Source: an uncultured Pelagibacteraceae bacterium | GTDB taxonomy: Bacteria; Pseudomonadota; Alphaproteobacteria; Pelagibacterales; Pelagibacteraceae | DNA: 64,000 nt | Assembly (NCBI GenBank): GCA_902572605.1 | Contig: CACGGD010000001.1 | Location: 159,861-223,860 of the forward strand | Direction: 5' to 3' | Part shown: positions 36,046-45,255 of the stretch, piece after piece | How positions within the stretch are numbered: the stretch's first letter is position 1 | Layout: every line of letters begins with the position of its first letter | Position numbers and translations under genes: made by a program | Notes under the pieces: model-generated | Told to the model about the DNA's origin: nothing | Database searches by the model: none | Seen by the model: the letters and a program-made list of their open reading frames with translations, nothing else

Positions 36046-38214
36046 ATGAGTTATATTAAAAACCACAATCTCCAGATAAATTCAATTTTATATGAATTTA
36101 TTAATAAAGAGGTTCTTCCAGGAACAAATATTCAATCAGATGATTTTTGGAGTAAATTTGAAAAAGCAGTTCATGAACTATCTCCTATAAATAAAAGTTT
36201 AATTCAAAAAAGAGAAGAGATTCAAAAAAAAATTGATGAGTGGCATAAAAACAAAAAAGATAAGGATTTAGATAAAAAAGAATATACTGAATTTTTAAAA
36301 TCTATCTCTTATATCGTAAAAGAAAAAGAGGATTTCAATATCGAAACCTCAAATGTAGATCAAGAAATTGCTGCTATCGCGGGCCCTCAATTAGTTGTGC
36401 CAGTGGATAATGCAAGATACGCTTTGAATGCTGCAAATGCCAGATGGGGAAGTTTGTACGACGCTTTATATGGCACTGATGTTATTCCTGGAGATAAAGG
36501 AAAAAATTTTAACACAGATAGAGCAAAAAAAGTTGTTGCTTACGTTAGAAGTTTTTTAGATGGAGCTGCTCCTATAAATGAAGCGAGCTGGAATGAAATA
36601 ACAGGTATAAAAGTAAAAGATAAAGATATAGTTTTTCTTTCTGCTAAAAAAGAAAGTTATCTAAAAAATAAAAATCAATTTATAGGTTTTAATGGAGAAA
36701 AAAATAAACCAAAATCAATTTTAATTAAAAACAATAACCTTCATATAGATATTTTGATTGATCCAGATAATATGATTGGAAAATCAGATAAAGCTTCTAT
36801 TTCTGATATTATTTTAGAGTCCGCCATATCTACAATTATTGATAATGAAGACTCTGTTGCAGCAGTTGATGGTGAAGATAAAGTAAAGTGTTACCGTAAT
36901 TGGTTAGGTCTTATGAAGGGAAATCTAACTGCTAACATGGAAAAAAATGGAAAAAAATTCGTTAGAAAGTTAAATCCTAATCGAGATTATATATCTAGAG
37001 AAGGAAGTAAAATAAGTTTGCATGGTAGAGCTCTTCTTTTGAATCGAAACGTAGGTCACTTAATGACTAATCCTGCAATAATTTTAAAAGATGGATCAGA
37101 AATACCTGAAGGTATAATGGATGCTTTTGTATCTACTCTTTGCGCGCTTCATGATTTTAAAAATAAAAATAATTCTCGCTCAGATTCAGTCTATATCGTG
37201 AAACCAAAAATGCACGGTCCGGAAGAAGTTGCATTTACTAATACCCTTTTTGGAAGAGTTGAAGAAATTTTGGGAATTAAAAAATATTCCATCAAAGTTG
37301 GAATAATGGACGAAGAGAGAAGAACGACAGTAAATTTAAAAGAATGTATAAGACAGGTTAAAAATAGAATTGTTTTTATTAATACTGGTTTTTTAGATCG
37401 CACAGGTGATGAAATGCATACTTCATTTGAGTCTGGACCAATGATTTTTAAAGGTGAAATGAAAAAATCAACTTGGCTCAATACTTATGAAAATTGGAAT
37501 GTTGATATTGGTTTGAGATGTGGATTTTCTGGCAAAGCTCAAATAGGAAAAGGAATGTGGGCAATGCCAGATCAAATGGCCAATATGATGGAACAAAAAA
37601 TTGGTCATCCAAAATCTGGGGCTAATTGTGCATGGGTTCCTTCACCGACTGCAGCAACACTGCATTCGATGCACTACCACAAAATAGATGTTTTTAAAGA
37701 ACAAGTAAAAATTAAATCAAGGGATAAAGCAAAATTAGAAGATATTTTAGAAATTCCAAAAGCTGATAGACCTAACTGGTCACTTGAAGATATAAATCGT
37801 GAATTAGAAAATAATGCTCAAGGTATTTTAGGGTACGTAGTAAGATGGATCGATCAGGGAGTAGGTTGTTCTAAGGTTCCAGATATAAATAATGTAGGTT
37901 TGATGGAAGATAGAGCTACTTTAAGAATTTCTTCTCAACACATAGCAAATTGGTTGCATCATGGAGTTTGTACAAAAGATCAAGTAATGAAAGTAATGAA
38001 AAAGATGGCAACAATAGTAGATAAACAAAATGAAAAGGATCCAGCTTATTATCGAAGTGGTAGATCTGGATATGATAAAATGTCTGATAACTTTGAAAAT
38101 TCAATAGCTTTTTCAGCGGCATGTGATTTAATTTTTAAAGGAAGAGTCCAACCCTCTGGATATACTGAGCCTCTTCTGCATGAAAAAAGGCTTGAAAAAA
38201 AATCTTCAATTTAA
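36046..38214 (+). CDS. glcB: Malate synthase G
   Basis: Condenses glyoxylate with acetyl-CoA to malate, feeding glycolate- and glycine-derived carbon to the TCA cycle. The 722-residue protein is full length for isoform G. Family blocks are [27 protein letters not shown]-type (split as [18 protein letters not shown] and [13 protein letters not shown]), the active-site [24 protein letters not shown] with the catalytic region, and [14 protein letters not shown]. It stands alone between accA (divergent, 116 bp) and recR (convergent, 4-bp overlap). I see no glycine-riboswitch sequence in the 116 bp upstream. Confidence 0.97.
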   Translation: MSYIKNHNLQINSILYEFINKEVLPGTNIQSDDFWSKFEKAVHELSPINKSLIQKREEIQKKIDEWHKNKKDKDLDKKEYTEFLKSISYIVKEKEDFNIETSNVDQEIAAIAGPQLVVPVDNARYALNAANARWGSLYDALYGTDVIPGDKGKNFNTDRAKKVVAYVRSFLDGAAPINEASWNEITGIKVKDKDIVFLSAKKESYLKNKNQFIGFNGEKNKPKSILIKNNNLHIDILIDPDNMIGKSDKASISDIILESAISTIIDNEDSVAAVDGEDKVKCYRNWLGLMKGNLTANMEKNGKKFVRKLNPNRDYISREGSKISLHGRALLLNRNVGHLMTNPAIILKDGSEIPEGIMDAFVSTLCALHDFKNKNNSRSDSVYIVKPKMHGPEEVAFTNTLFGRVEEILGIKKYSIKVGIMDEERRTTVNLKECIRQVKNRIVFINTGFLDRTGDEMHTSFESGPMIFKGEMKKSTWLNTYENWNVDIGLRCGFSGKAQIGKGMWAMPDQMANMMEQKIGHPKSGANCAWVPSPTAATLHSMHYHKIDVFKEQVKIKSRDKAKLEDILEIPKADRPNWSLEDINRELENNAQGILGYVVRWIDQGVGCSKVPDINNVGLMEDRATLRISSQHIANWLHHGVCTKDQVMKVMKKMATIVDKQNEKDPAYYRSGRSGYDKMSDNFENSIAFSAACDLIFKGRVQPSGYTEPLLHEKRLEKKSSI

Positions 38215-38816
38215 TCACCTGTAACTGGCACTCTATTCCTGAATGCAGAGAATAATGTTCCATCATCTAGCTGTTCGATTTCACCACCTACCGGAAGTCC
38301 TTGAGCTAATTTCGTAATTTTAATTTTACCATTTTTAATCGTATCCTCTATATAGTGAGCAGTAGTTTGCCCTTCTACGGTCGCACTTGTTGCAATAATA
38401 ACTTCTTTGAGACTATTTTTTTTAATCCTTTTAACTAAAGAGTCTATAAGCAAGTTCTGTTTTTCGTAGTTTTCACTTGAGTTTAAGGTTCCGCCTAAAA
38501 TATGATAATGACCTTTATAGATATTTGCAGAGTCTATAACCCACATATCGGCTAGATTTTCTACTACACAAATTTTGTCATAATTTTGGTTCGTTGAGCA
38601 TATACAAATTTTATCCATTATCTTTAGATTTCCACAATCTACACAACGAACTACACTTTTATACACTTGGGCTAATGATTTGGCTAAAGGTTTTACCATG
38701 CTATCTTTATTATTAATTAATTTTAAAATAATTCTTTTCGCTGATTTAGGTCCTAAGCCTGGAAGTTTAGAAAACTGTTTTATAAGTTCGTTTATTTCTG
38801 GAATATTATTATCCAT
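38211..38816 (-). CDS. recR: Recombination protein RecR
   Basis: Ring-forming partner of RecO/RecF that loads RecA on gapped DNA. The 201-residue protein has the N-terminal helix-hairpin-helix [15 protein letters not shown], a zinc finger starting CVDCGNL with later cysteines in ICICSTN, and a Toprim domain with [32 protein letters not shown] is the typical C-terminal block. It overlaps the ybaB stop by one base in the common dnaX-ybaB-recR order. Confidence 0.97.
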   Translation of the reverse strand: MDNNIPEINELIKQFSKLPGLGPKSAKRIILKLINNKDSMVKPLAKSLAQVYKSVVRCVDCGNLKIMDKICICSTNQNYDKICVVENLADMWVIDSANIYKGHYHILGGTLNSSENYEKQNLLIDSLVKRIKKNSLKEVIIATSATVEGQTTAHYIEDTIKNGKIKITKLAQGLPVGGEIEQLDDGTLFSAFRNRVPVTGD

Positions 38817-39136
38817 TAAAAAGGTAGTTTGAAATCAGGGGGTAAATTTAATCCTCCTGTTACTTTAGAGAGTTCTTCTGCAGATTTCTTTTTCAAGTTT
38901 TCTTTAGCGTTATTGTAAGCCGCTATAATTAGATCATTTATAATTTCTTGGTTTTCTTGTTTAGCTTTATCACTAATAATAATTGATTTTAATTCATAAT
39001 CACCAGTTAAAATTACTTTCACTAAATTACCGCCAGACTCGCCTTCTGTTTCAATCTTTTTAATCTTTTCTTGAGCTTCTTTCATTTTATCTTGCATGGC
39101 TTTTGCTTTAGAGAGCATATCTGAAAAATTAGTCAT
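38816..39136 (-). CDS. Nucleoid-associated protein, YbaB/EbfC family
   Basis: A 106-residue DNA-binding protein of the YbaB/EbfC family, which forms small dimers with helical 'tweezers'. MLSKAKAMQDKMKEAQEKIKKIE at the N-terminus and VTGGLNLPPDFKLPF at the C-terminus frame a beta core with VKVILTGDYELKSI. It sits between dnaX (8-bp overlap) and recR, its usual neighbours. Its exact role in nucleoid shaping or regulation is not settled in this group. Confidence 0.94.
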   Translation of the reverse strand: MTNFSDMLSKAKAMQDKMKEAQEKIKKIETEGESGGNLVKVILTGDYELKSIIISDKAKQENQEIINDLIIAAYNNAKENLKKKSAEELSKVTGGLNLPPDFKLPF

Positions 39137-40811
39137 TTTTCTCCTCCTGAATATCTACAATTTTTGCGTCTGGAAATGCTTCTTTAATTTGTTGAGCTAG
39201 ATCAGTTTTTTTGAATTCTTCGAGTTTAGATGATTTTATCTCCATATTTTTCTCATAAATACTTTTGGCATCATTATTTTTACTCAAGGATATAATCCAT
39301 CTCTTTCCTGTCCAGAGTAATAATTTTTCAGTAAGATTCTTTATAAAACTTTGATTTAATTTTTCATTAAAACTAATATCAATTTTTCCACTATTAAAAC
39401 TAACAAGTTTAACGTTTCTTTCTAAATCAAATTTTAGTTCAACCTCTTTTTCTTTATTTGCTTGGTCAATTAAATCTTGAAAACTTGTAATTTCAATTTT
39501 AGTTTTACTTATTTCAGGAGATAAATTTTTTATAGGATTTTTTTTTACCTGATCTGTATTCTTTAATTGGTTCTTGATTTGAGTAGATAAATTAACTTCT
39601 AGGTTTTCTTCTTTAATGTTTTCTCCAGCTAAACTTTTTTGTTTTAGATCTCCTTTATCTTCAATATCATTTTGAGAAATTTCTTTTTTAGTCTCAATAT
39701 TTTTAAGATGAACTAATTGCATAATATACATTTCTAGTGTCAAGTTTTCATTACCAATAATTTTAAGATCATCAATTGTTTTAATGGTAAGTTGCCAAAA
39801 TAATCCTATATCTTGCATATCTATATTCTTCGAGTATTCATCAACCATTTTGACTTCAGACTCTGATATTGTCATATCTTTTTCAATGGAACCTAAATTT
39901 ATTCTTCTACTAAAGAGATAAAGAACTTCTAGCATATCATTTAAAAAGTTTTTAGCATCTAGTCCAACATCGATTAGCTCTCTTAAATATTTTAACGCTT
40001 CTTTCTCATTTCCATTTAAAACTTCTTTAAATAAAGATATAATTTTGCTTCGATCAGCAAGACCTAGCATTTCTCGAACATCATTTTCTTCTATTAAATT
40101 ATTTTTACTTATAAAATTAGAGATCAAAGCACGATCCAAAAGAGATATAGCATCTCGTACAGAACCTTCAGAAGTTCTTGCTATTAATCTTATTGCATCG
40201 TCTGAAATTTTACCATTCTCTTTTTTAGCAATATCTTTTAAATGGTTACAAAGCTTTTCAACACTAACCCTCTTCAGATCAAATCTTTGGCAACGAGATA
40301 AGATAGTTACAGGTATTTTTCTAACCTCTGTGGTAGCTAAAATAAACTTTAAACTAGGAGGAGGCTCCTCTAAAGTTTTAAGAAGCCCATTAAATGCTTG
40401 CTTGGAAAGCATGTGAGCTTCATCAATTATAAAAATTTTATACTTTGCACTTGTAGGACTATACTTTGAATTTTCAATCAATTCTCTTATATCATCTATT
40501 CCTGTTTTTGAAGCTGCATCCATTTCTAAAATATCCATGTGATTAGAATTAATAATTTCAGAGCAATGGCAGTATTCGCCTGTCTTACATTTTTCTCCTT
40601 TAGAAAAATCCTTGCTACAGTTTAAAGCTTTAGCAATTAATCTTGCAGTAGTTGTTTTTCCAACTCCTCTAATTCCAGTTAAAAGATAAGCGTTGGGAGT
40701 TTTTCCTAACTCTATGGCATTGGTAATAGTTTGAGACATTACTTCTTGACCTATTAAATCTTTAAATTCTTGAGGCCTATATTTAAGAGCTAAGATTTTA
40801 TTTTCTTTCAT
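39129..40811 (-). CDS. dnaX: DNA polymerase III subunits tau/gamma
   Basis: Clamp-loader ATPase of 560 residues. The N-terminus LALKYRPQEFKDLIGQ, Walker A GIRGVGKTTTARL, the zinc-binding Cys cluster (CSKDFSKGEKCKTGEYCHC), Walker B IFIIDEAHMLS and the sensor 1 block ILATTEVRKIP are present. The C-terminal 200 residues are charged and end in a tau-like domain. The ATG follows the SRP RNA gene by 8 bases, so there is no room for a normal leader. ybaB and recR follow. Confidence 0.97.
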   Translation of the reverse strand: MKENKILALKYRPQEFKDLIGQEVMSQTITNAIELGKTPNAYLLTGIRGVGKTTTARLIAKALNCSKDFSKGEKCKTGEYCHCSEIINSNHMDILEMDAASKTGIDDIRELIENSKYSPTSAKYKIFIIDEAHMLSKQAFNGLLKTLEEPPPSLKFILATTEVRKIPVTILSRCQRFDLKRVSVEKLCNHLKDIAKKENGKISDDAIRLIARTSEGSVRDAISLLDRALISNFISKNNLIEENDVREMLGLADRSKIISLFKEVLNGNEKEALKYLRELIDVGLDAKNFLNDMLEVLYLFSRRINLGSIEKDMTISESEVKMVDEYSKNIDMQDIGLFWQLTIKTIDDLKIIGNENLTLEMYIMQLVHLKNIETKKEISQNDIEDKGDLKQKSLAGENIKEENLEVNLSTQIKNQLKNTDQVKKNPIKNLSPEISKTKIEITSFQDLIDQANKEKEVELKFDLERNVKLVSFNSGKIDISFNEKLNQSFIKNLTEKLLLWTGKRWIISLSKNNDAKSIYEKNMEIKSSKLEEFKKTDLAQQIKEAFPDAKIVDIQEEKND

Positions 40812-40819
40812 TATATATA

Positions 40820-40909
40820 GAGGCAGGCAACAACCTGAATAATTTTCACTACGGCTGCTTCTTTTCAGACCTGACCGGGTTTATGAAACATCCACCTGAT
40901 GCCAACCTC
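40820..40909 (-). ncRNA. ffs: Signal recognition particle RNA (small, 4.5S type)
   Basis: The minus strand holds the conserved domain IV: GGTCAGGTC-TGAAAAGA-AGCAGCC, with the asymmetric and symmetric internal loops and a GAAA tetraloop closed by U-A. The ends GAGG (40909-40906) and CCTC (40823-40820) pair, as do inner GGCA/TGCC, giving a roughly 90-base hairpin without an Alu domain. The SRP RNA gene also lies next to dnaX in other bacteria. It has its own promoter at 40916-40945. Confidence 0.9.
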
Positions 40910-40915
40910 AATATG

Positions 40916-40945
40916 AGTATATCAAGATCAATTTAAATACTACAA
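40916..40945 (-). promoter_or_regulatory. Promoter of the SRP RNA gene
   Basis: On the minus strand TTGTAG (40945-40940) and TATACT (40921-40916) are separated by 18 bases. The predicted start, about 7 bases downstream, coincides with the first G of the SRP RNA hairpin at 40909, which supports both calls. Confidence 0.6.
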
Positions 40946-40967
40946 GACTAGATTTGAATTTTGTGGA

Positions 40968-41810
40968 CTATTTTTGCCTAAATGTTGAGGCTTCATAAAC
41001 GCCCAAAATCTGTAAGGTTACTGTATGAAAACCAAGTTCTTCCATTGCCTTTTTTACTCCAGATTGATCTAAATGACCTTCTAAGTCTAAATAAAAATTT
41101 GCTTGATCAAAAGTATTTTTGACCGAAAAACTTTCTAATTTTGTTAAGTTTACTTGGTTAGTGGCAAATCCTCCTAAACATTTGTACAAAGCAGAGGGTT
41201 CGCTTTTAACTCTGAAAATACAGCTAGTAATAAATTTTTTTTCCTTATTAAATTCTGGCTGTTCTATATTTTTTCCCATTATAAGAAAGCGAGTAACATT
41301 TCCTTTTTCGTCTTCTATATTTTTTTCTAAAATCTTTAATTTATAAATTGTAGCAGAAAGATCTGATGCTATCGCTGCAATAGACTTATCATTTCCTTCT
41401 GCTAATTCTTTTGCAGATCCTGCTGTATCAGCCGAAATGATTGGTTGAAATTTATTTTTATTAATTATTTTTTGACACTGCCCAATAGCTTGAGCATGGC
41501 TTCTAACAAATTTAATGTCATTAATGTTTGCTTCTGGTTTACACAGTAAATTATGCTGAACATTTAAAAAGTATTCTCCATGAATCTGTAACTTATATTT
41601 TGGTAACAAGTAATGAATATCAGCTACTCTTCCTGCTAAAGAGTTTTCTATAGGAATGATAATTTTATAGTTTTCATCTTCATAAGCTTTTTTAAAAGTC
41701 TCCTCAAAAGTTGCACAAGTTTTAATTTCTGCATCTTTAAAAAGATTATTAACAGCAATATGAGAATAAGCACCTAACTCTCCTTGAATAGCAATTTTAA
41801 CTTTTTTCAT
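40968..41810 (-). CDS. pheA: Prephenate dehydratase
   Basis: Converts prephenate to phenylpyruvate for phenylalanine. The 280-residue protein is monofunctional, without a chorismate mutase domain. The periplasmic-binding-like fold shows QGELGAYSHIA, the catalytic block IIPIENSLAGRVADIHYLL (Glu-Asn), and VTRFLIMG. A C-terminal ACT domain (from ITSCIFRVKSEPSALYKCL, ending VTLQILGVYEAS) should give feedback inhibition by phenylalanine. It overlaps kdsB by 14 bases. Confidence 0.96.
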   Translation of the reverse strand: MKKVKIAIQGELGAYSHIAVNNLFKDAEIKTCATFEETFKKAYEDENYKIIIPIENSLAGRVADIHYLLPKYKLQIHGEYFLNVQHNLLCKPEANINDIKFVRSHAQAIGQCQKIINKNKFQPIISADTAGSAKELAEGNDKSIAAIASDLSATIYKLKILEKNIEDEKGNVTRFLIMGKNIEQPEFNKEKKFITSCIFRVKSEPSALYKCLGGFATNQVNLTKLESFSVKNTFDQANFYLDLEGHLDQSGVKKAMEELGFHTVTLQILGVYEASTFRQK

Positions 41811-42540
41811 TTTTTTTCATCAAATTTTTAACTTTGATTAGATCTTCTTCAGTGTCAACACTCAGTGGAGAAGCTTTTATGTAACCAACATGTATCGACA
41901 TATTATTCTCTAGAGCCCTAAGTTGTTCTAATTTTCTTTCTAATTCCAATTTAGATCTTTTTAAACTTACATACCTTATCAATGCTTTATTAGTAAAGGC
42001 ATAAATACCTATATGATGATACAAATTATAAGGAGAATTTTCATCTTTTCTAAAAAAATCAAAAGCATTTAGAAACTGGTTGCTTAAAAGTTTTTCTTTT
42101 ACTGCAACTTTTACTACGTTGGTATCGTTTATTTCAGTTTTTGAATTAAATTCGCTTGCTAAGGTGCCTATATCACATTTATTTTTTTTCATGTAAGAGA
42201 CTAATTCTAAAATAGCTTCAGGTTGAATGTTAGGCATGTCACCTTGCAAATTTACAATGATGTCGGGCTTACTATTTAATCTTTTTTCAAAAACTTCAAA
42301 TATTCGATCTGTTCCTGTTTGATGATTGTCAGAAGTTTTTATCGCTTTGCCCCCAGCATTATTAACTGTATTGATTATTTTTTCATCTGGTGTAGCAACA
42401 TAAACTTCTCCCACTTTCGACTTAATGGCTTGATCATAGACATGTAAAATCATCTCTTTATTGTTTATAAGTTTTAAAGGTTTGTTAGGTAGTCTTTGAG
42501 CGTCAAGCCTAGATGGTATTATTATTGCAATTTTATTCAT
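41797..42540 (-). CDS. kdsB: CMP-Kdo synthetase
   Basis: Activates Kdo with CTP; the product is the donor for WaaA encoded at 17469-18740. The 247-residue protein starts IAIIIPSRLDAQRLPNKPL and has VYVATPDEKI, TGTDRIFEV, VNLQGDMPNI, YYHHIGIYAF-like YHHIGIYAFTNKAL, and LEQLRALENNMSIHV, all typical. I use ATG 42540 (MNKIAIIIPSR); the open frame adds five codons (42555) that fall in a hairpin. The hairpin at 42546-42562 leaves only 5 bases before the ATG, so initiation is unusual. Confidence 0.95.
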   Translation of the reverse strand: MNKIAIIIPSRLDAQRLPNKPLKLINNKEMILHVYDQAIKSKVGEVYVATPDEKIINTVNNAGGKAIKTSDNHQTGTDRIFEVFEKRLNSKPDIIVNLQGDMPNIQPEAILELVSYMKKNKCDIGTLASEFNSKTEINDTNVVKVAVKEKLLSNQFLNAFDFFRKDENSPYNLYHHIGIYAFTNKALIRYVSLKRSKLELERKLEQLRALENNMSIHVGYIKASPLSVDTEEDLIKVKNLMKKNEKS

Positions 42541-42545
42541 AGTTG

Positions 42546-42562
42546 TGCGTCTCAAAGACGCA
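42546..42562 (-). promoter_or_regulatory. Hairpin just before the kdsB start codon
   Basis: TGCGTCT-CAA-AGACGCA is a perfect 7-bp GC-rich stem ending 5 bases before the kdsB ATG. Neither strand has a T tract after it (the T run lies 5' of the stem on the minus strand), so it is not a terminator. It could block or position ribosomes on the kdsB mRNA. Confidence 0.5.
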
Positions 42563-42633
42563 AAAAATATTAAGTAATTTTAAGTATTTTTTATGTAGTC
42601 GTGCTATATGTCAATTAAGTATTTATCAAATTT

Positions 42634-43167
42634 ATGGACGGTTTTGAATTAAATAAAATTATAGCTGCAATCTTGGCTACAGTAGTGGTGGTTTTTGGTA
42701 TTAATAAAGTTTCAGATATAATATTTACTCCTGATAAACCTCAACAGTCAGCTTATAAAGTCGAAAAAATAGAACCAGCTTTAGCTTCAGCTTCTGAGGA
42801 TGGAAAGGCAGCGATTGGGATAAATGAATTATTAGCTATGGGAACTATTGAACATGGTGAAAAAGTTTTTAAAAGATGTAGTGCTTGTCATATGATAGCT
42901 GCGGGAGGGAAAAATATGATTGGTCCAAATCTATGGAGTATTTTAGGAAAAAAAACAGGTGTTGCATCTGGTTACAAATATTCAAAAGCTTTAGCCAATT
43001 ACGGAAAAGACTGGACATTTGCTGAAATGAATGGATTTTTAATTAAACCTTCAGCCCACATTAAAGGAACAAAAATGGCATTTGCAGGTTTAAAAAAAGA
43101 AAAAGATAGAGCTTCAGTTATTTTATATATGAACTCTAAAAGCGATAAACCTTTACCGACACCTTAA
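42634..43167 (+). CDS. Membrane-anchored cytochrome c (CycM/c552 type)
   Basis: A 177-residue c-type cytochrome. An N-terminal uncleaved anchor (residues about 7-31) is followed by a spacer of about 45 residues and a class I cytochrome c domain with the heme site RCSACH (His attached near residue 87) and the axial Met in KGTKMAFAGL. Such anchored cytochromes carry electrons from the bc1 complex to the aa3 oxidase, so this is a likely donor for the oxidase at 5-10 kb. It stands alone, converging with argF (4-bp overlap). Confidence 0.94.
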   Translation: MDGFELNKIIAAILATVVVVFGINKVSDIIFTPDKPQQSAYKVEKIEPALASASEDGKAAIGINELLAMGTIEHGEKVFKRCSACHMIAAGGKNMIGPNLWSILGKKTGVASGYKYSKALANYGKDWTFAEMNGFLIKPSAHIKGTKMAFAGLKKEKDRASVILYMNSKSDKPLPTP

Positions 43168-44090
43168 TCTAGGCACCAATTAATTATACTTTTTTGAGCA
43201 TGCACTCTATTTAATGCCTGTCTCCAGACTACAGATTTCTTACCATCAATAACTTCATCTGTTACTTCTTCTCCTCTTCCAACTGGCAAACAGTGCATAA
43301 AGATGGCATCTGACTTTGCTTTTTCCATTAACTTTTTATTTACTTGATAATTTTTTAAATTTTTCTTTTTTGCTTTTTTGTTCACTTTGTCATTCATTGA
43401 AACCCATTTATCAGTCATAATACAATCTGAGTCTTTTACTGCTTCTTCTGGTTTTCTTGTTACTAAAAGATTTACTTTATTTTTTTTCGCCCAACTTAAT
43501 ATTTTTTTATTTGGCGTGTATTGTTTAGGACAAGCTATCTTTAATTGAAAGCCGAATTTACCCGCAGCTTCTATCAAAGAATTAGACATATTATTATTTC
43601 CGTCACCTAACCAAGAAACAACTTTTCCAGTTATCAACCCTTTGGTCTCTTCAAAAGTCATTATATCTGACATAATTTGACATGGATGGCTTTTATCTGA
43701 AAGTCCATTTATTATAGGTATTTCTAAATACTTTCCAAATTCCTCCAAATTTTTATGGGAAGATGTTCTAAGCATAACAATATCAACATATTCAGTTAAT
43801 ACTTTTGCAGTATCTTTTAATGTCTCGTCACCTTTTCCATAATGAATGCCATCAGGATTTAAAATAATAGAAGATCCTCCAAGTTGTTTGGCCGCAATAT
43901 CAAAAGACATTCTGGTTCTTGTTGATGGTTTTTCAAAAATCATAGCCATTGATTTTCCTTCAAAAGGTTTATCTTCATCAGGTGCAGATTTATTTAAATT
44001 TTTTCTTTTTATTTTTCTAGATTTTGCTTCTTCTATAATCGATCTTAATTCTTTCGATGATAAATCAGAAATATCAATAAAATTTTTCAT
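43164..44090 (-). CDS. argF: Ornithine carbamoyltransferase
   Basis: Makes citrulline from ornithine and carbamoyl phosphate in arginine synthesis. The 308-residue protein carries the carbamoyl-phosphate site EKPSTRTRMSFD, HPCQIMSDIMT, the ornithine-side WLGDGNNNMSNSLIEAA and the catalytic HCLPVGRGEEVTDEV. It overlaps the argD stop by 4 bases, forming an argD-argF pair, a common alphaproteobacterial arrangement. Confidence 0.97.
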   Translation of the reverse strand: MKNFIDISDLSSKELRSIIEEAKSRKIKRKNLNKSAPDEDKPFEGKSMAMIFEKPSTRTRMSFDIAAKQLGGSSIILNPDGIHYGKGDETLKDTAKVLTEYVDIVMLRTSSHKNLEEFGKYLEIPIINGLSDKSHPCQIMSDIMTFEETKGLITGKVVSWLGDGNNNMSNSLIEAAGKFGFQLKIACPKQYTPNKKILSWAKKNKVNLLVTRKPEEAVKDSDCIMTDKWVSMNDKVNKKAKKKNLKNYQVNKKLMEKAKSDAIFMHCLPVGRGEEVTDEVIDGKKSVVWRQALNRVHAQKSIINWCLD

Positions 44091-45253
44091 TTATAATTCT
44101 CACATACATTGTTAAGGATTTTTAAAGCTAAATTAATTTCCTTTCTTTTAACGTTTAAAGGAGGCAAAAGTCTGACAACATTTTCGGATGCTCTAACTGT
44201 AAGTAGTTTTTGTTGTAATAATTTGGTTATAAAGTCTGTTTGATCTTTATGAAGCGCCAGTCCTATCAACAATCCTTGTCCTCTTACCTCTTTAATAATT
44301 TTTGGATATTTATCTTTAATCTTTATTAATTCTTGTTGAAAATATTTTCCATTTTTTCTTACATTTCTTAAAAATCCTTTTTTAGACAAAACATCAATAA
44401 CAGCATTCCCAACACTCATTGCTAAAGGATTTCCGCCAAAGGTTGAACCGTGAGTTCCAGGTTTCATGCAGGAAGCTACTTTTTTGTTGACTAATACTGC
44501 GCCAATTGGAAAACCTCCTCCAATCCCTTTAGCGATAGGAACAATATCAGGTTTTATTTTAGCGTGTTCAAAAGCTAAAAACTTTCCAGTTCTCCCTATT
44601 CCACATTGAACTTCATCTAATATTAATAATATCTTTTTTTCATTGCATAGTTTTCTAAGTCCTTTTAAACAATAATCTGGTATTACTTTTATACCTCCTT
44701 CTCCTACTATTGTTTCAACCATAATAGCTGCTGTTCTCCTTGTGATTGCTTTTTTTAAGCCTTTATGATCTCCGAAATTAAAATGATCAAAACCTTCAAC
44801 TTTTGGATAAAAGCCTTCAATTAATTTTTTGCTGTTACTCGCAAAGATAGTAGCTAAAGTTCTTCCATGAAAACTATTATTGATGCATAAAATTCTATTT
44901 TTCCTAGTTTGACCTTTTGAATAAAAATATCTTCTTGCAATTTTTATAGCTGCCTCGGTTGCTTCAGCTCCTGAATTCTGAAAAGAAATATAGTCAGCAA
45001 AAGTTTTCTGTTTGAGTCTTGTTGCTAGTTTTTCTTGTTCGGGAATTGTAAATACATTTGATACATGCCATACTTTTTTAGATTGTTTCTGTATAGCTCT
45101 ATTCAAATAATCATTAGAGTGTCCTAAACAATTTACAGCTATTCCTTGAACAAAATCTAAATATTTTTTTCCGTTAGTTGCATACAAAAAGCTTCCTTTT
45201 CCTCTTTTAAAAGCAATTTTTTTTCTATTATAAGTATTTAATATTGCACTCAT
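44087..45253 (-). CDS. argD: Acetylornithine aminotransferase
   Basis: Class III PLP transaminase of 388 residues for arginine synthesis, possibly also serving succinyldiaminopimelate transamination in lysine synthesis. Family blocks are FVQGIAVNCLGH, SGAEATEAAIKIAR, SFHGRTLA, LILDEVQCGIGRTGK and the PLP lysine in AKGIGGGFPIGA, then GSTFGGNPLAMSV. It is upstream of argF and 2 bp after the ABC-2 permease stop, so the three genes may share a transcript. Confidence 0.95.
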   Translation of the reverse strand: MSAILNTYNRKKIAFKRGKGSFLYATNGKKYLDFVQGIAVNCLGHSNDYLNRAIQKQSKKVWHVSNVFTIPEQEKLATRLKQKTFADYISFQNSGAEATEAAIKIARRYFYSKGQTRKNRILCINNSFHGRTLATIFASNSKKLIEGFYPKVEGFDHFNFGDHKGLKKAITRRTAAIMVETIVGEGGIKVIPDYCLKGLRKLCNEKKILLILDEVQCGIGRTGKFLAFEHAKIKPDIVPIAKGIGGGFPIGAVLVNKKVASCMKPGTHGSTFGGNPLAMSVGNAVIDVLSKKGFLRNVRKNGKYFQQELIKIKDKYPKIIKEVRGQGLLIGLALHKDQTDFITKLLQQKLLTVRASENVVRLLPPLNVKRKEINLALKILNNVCENYK

Positions 45254-45255
45254 GT

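Noticed and set aside
42546-42562. Terminator for the region between kdsB and the cytochrome c gene
   Set aside because: Both neighbouring genes point away from it and no T tract follows the stem on either strand.
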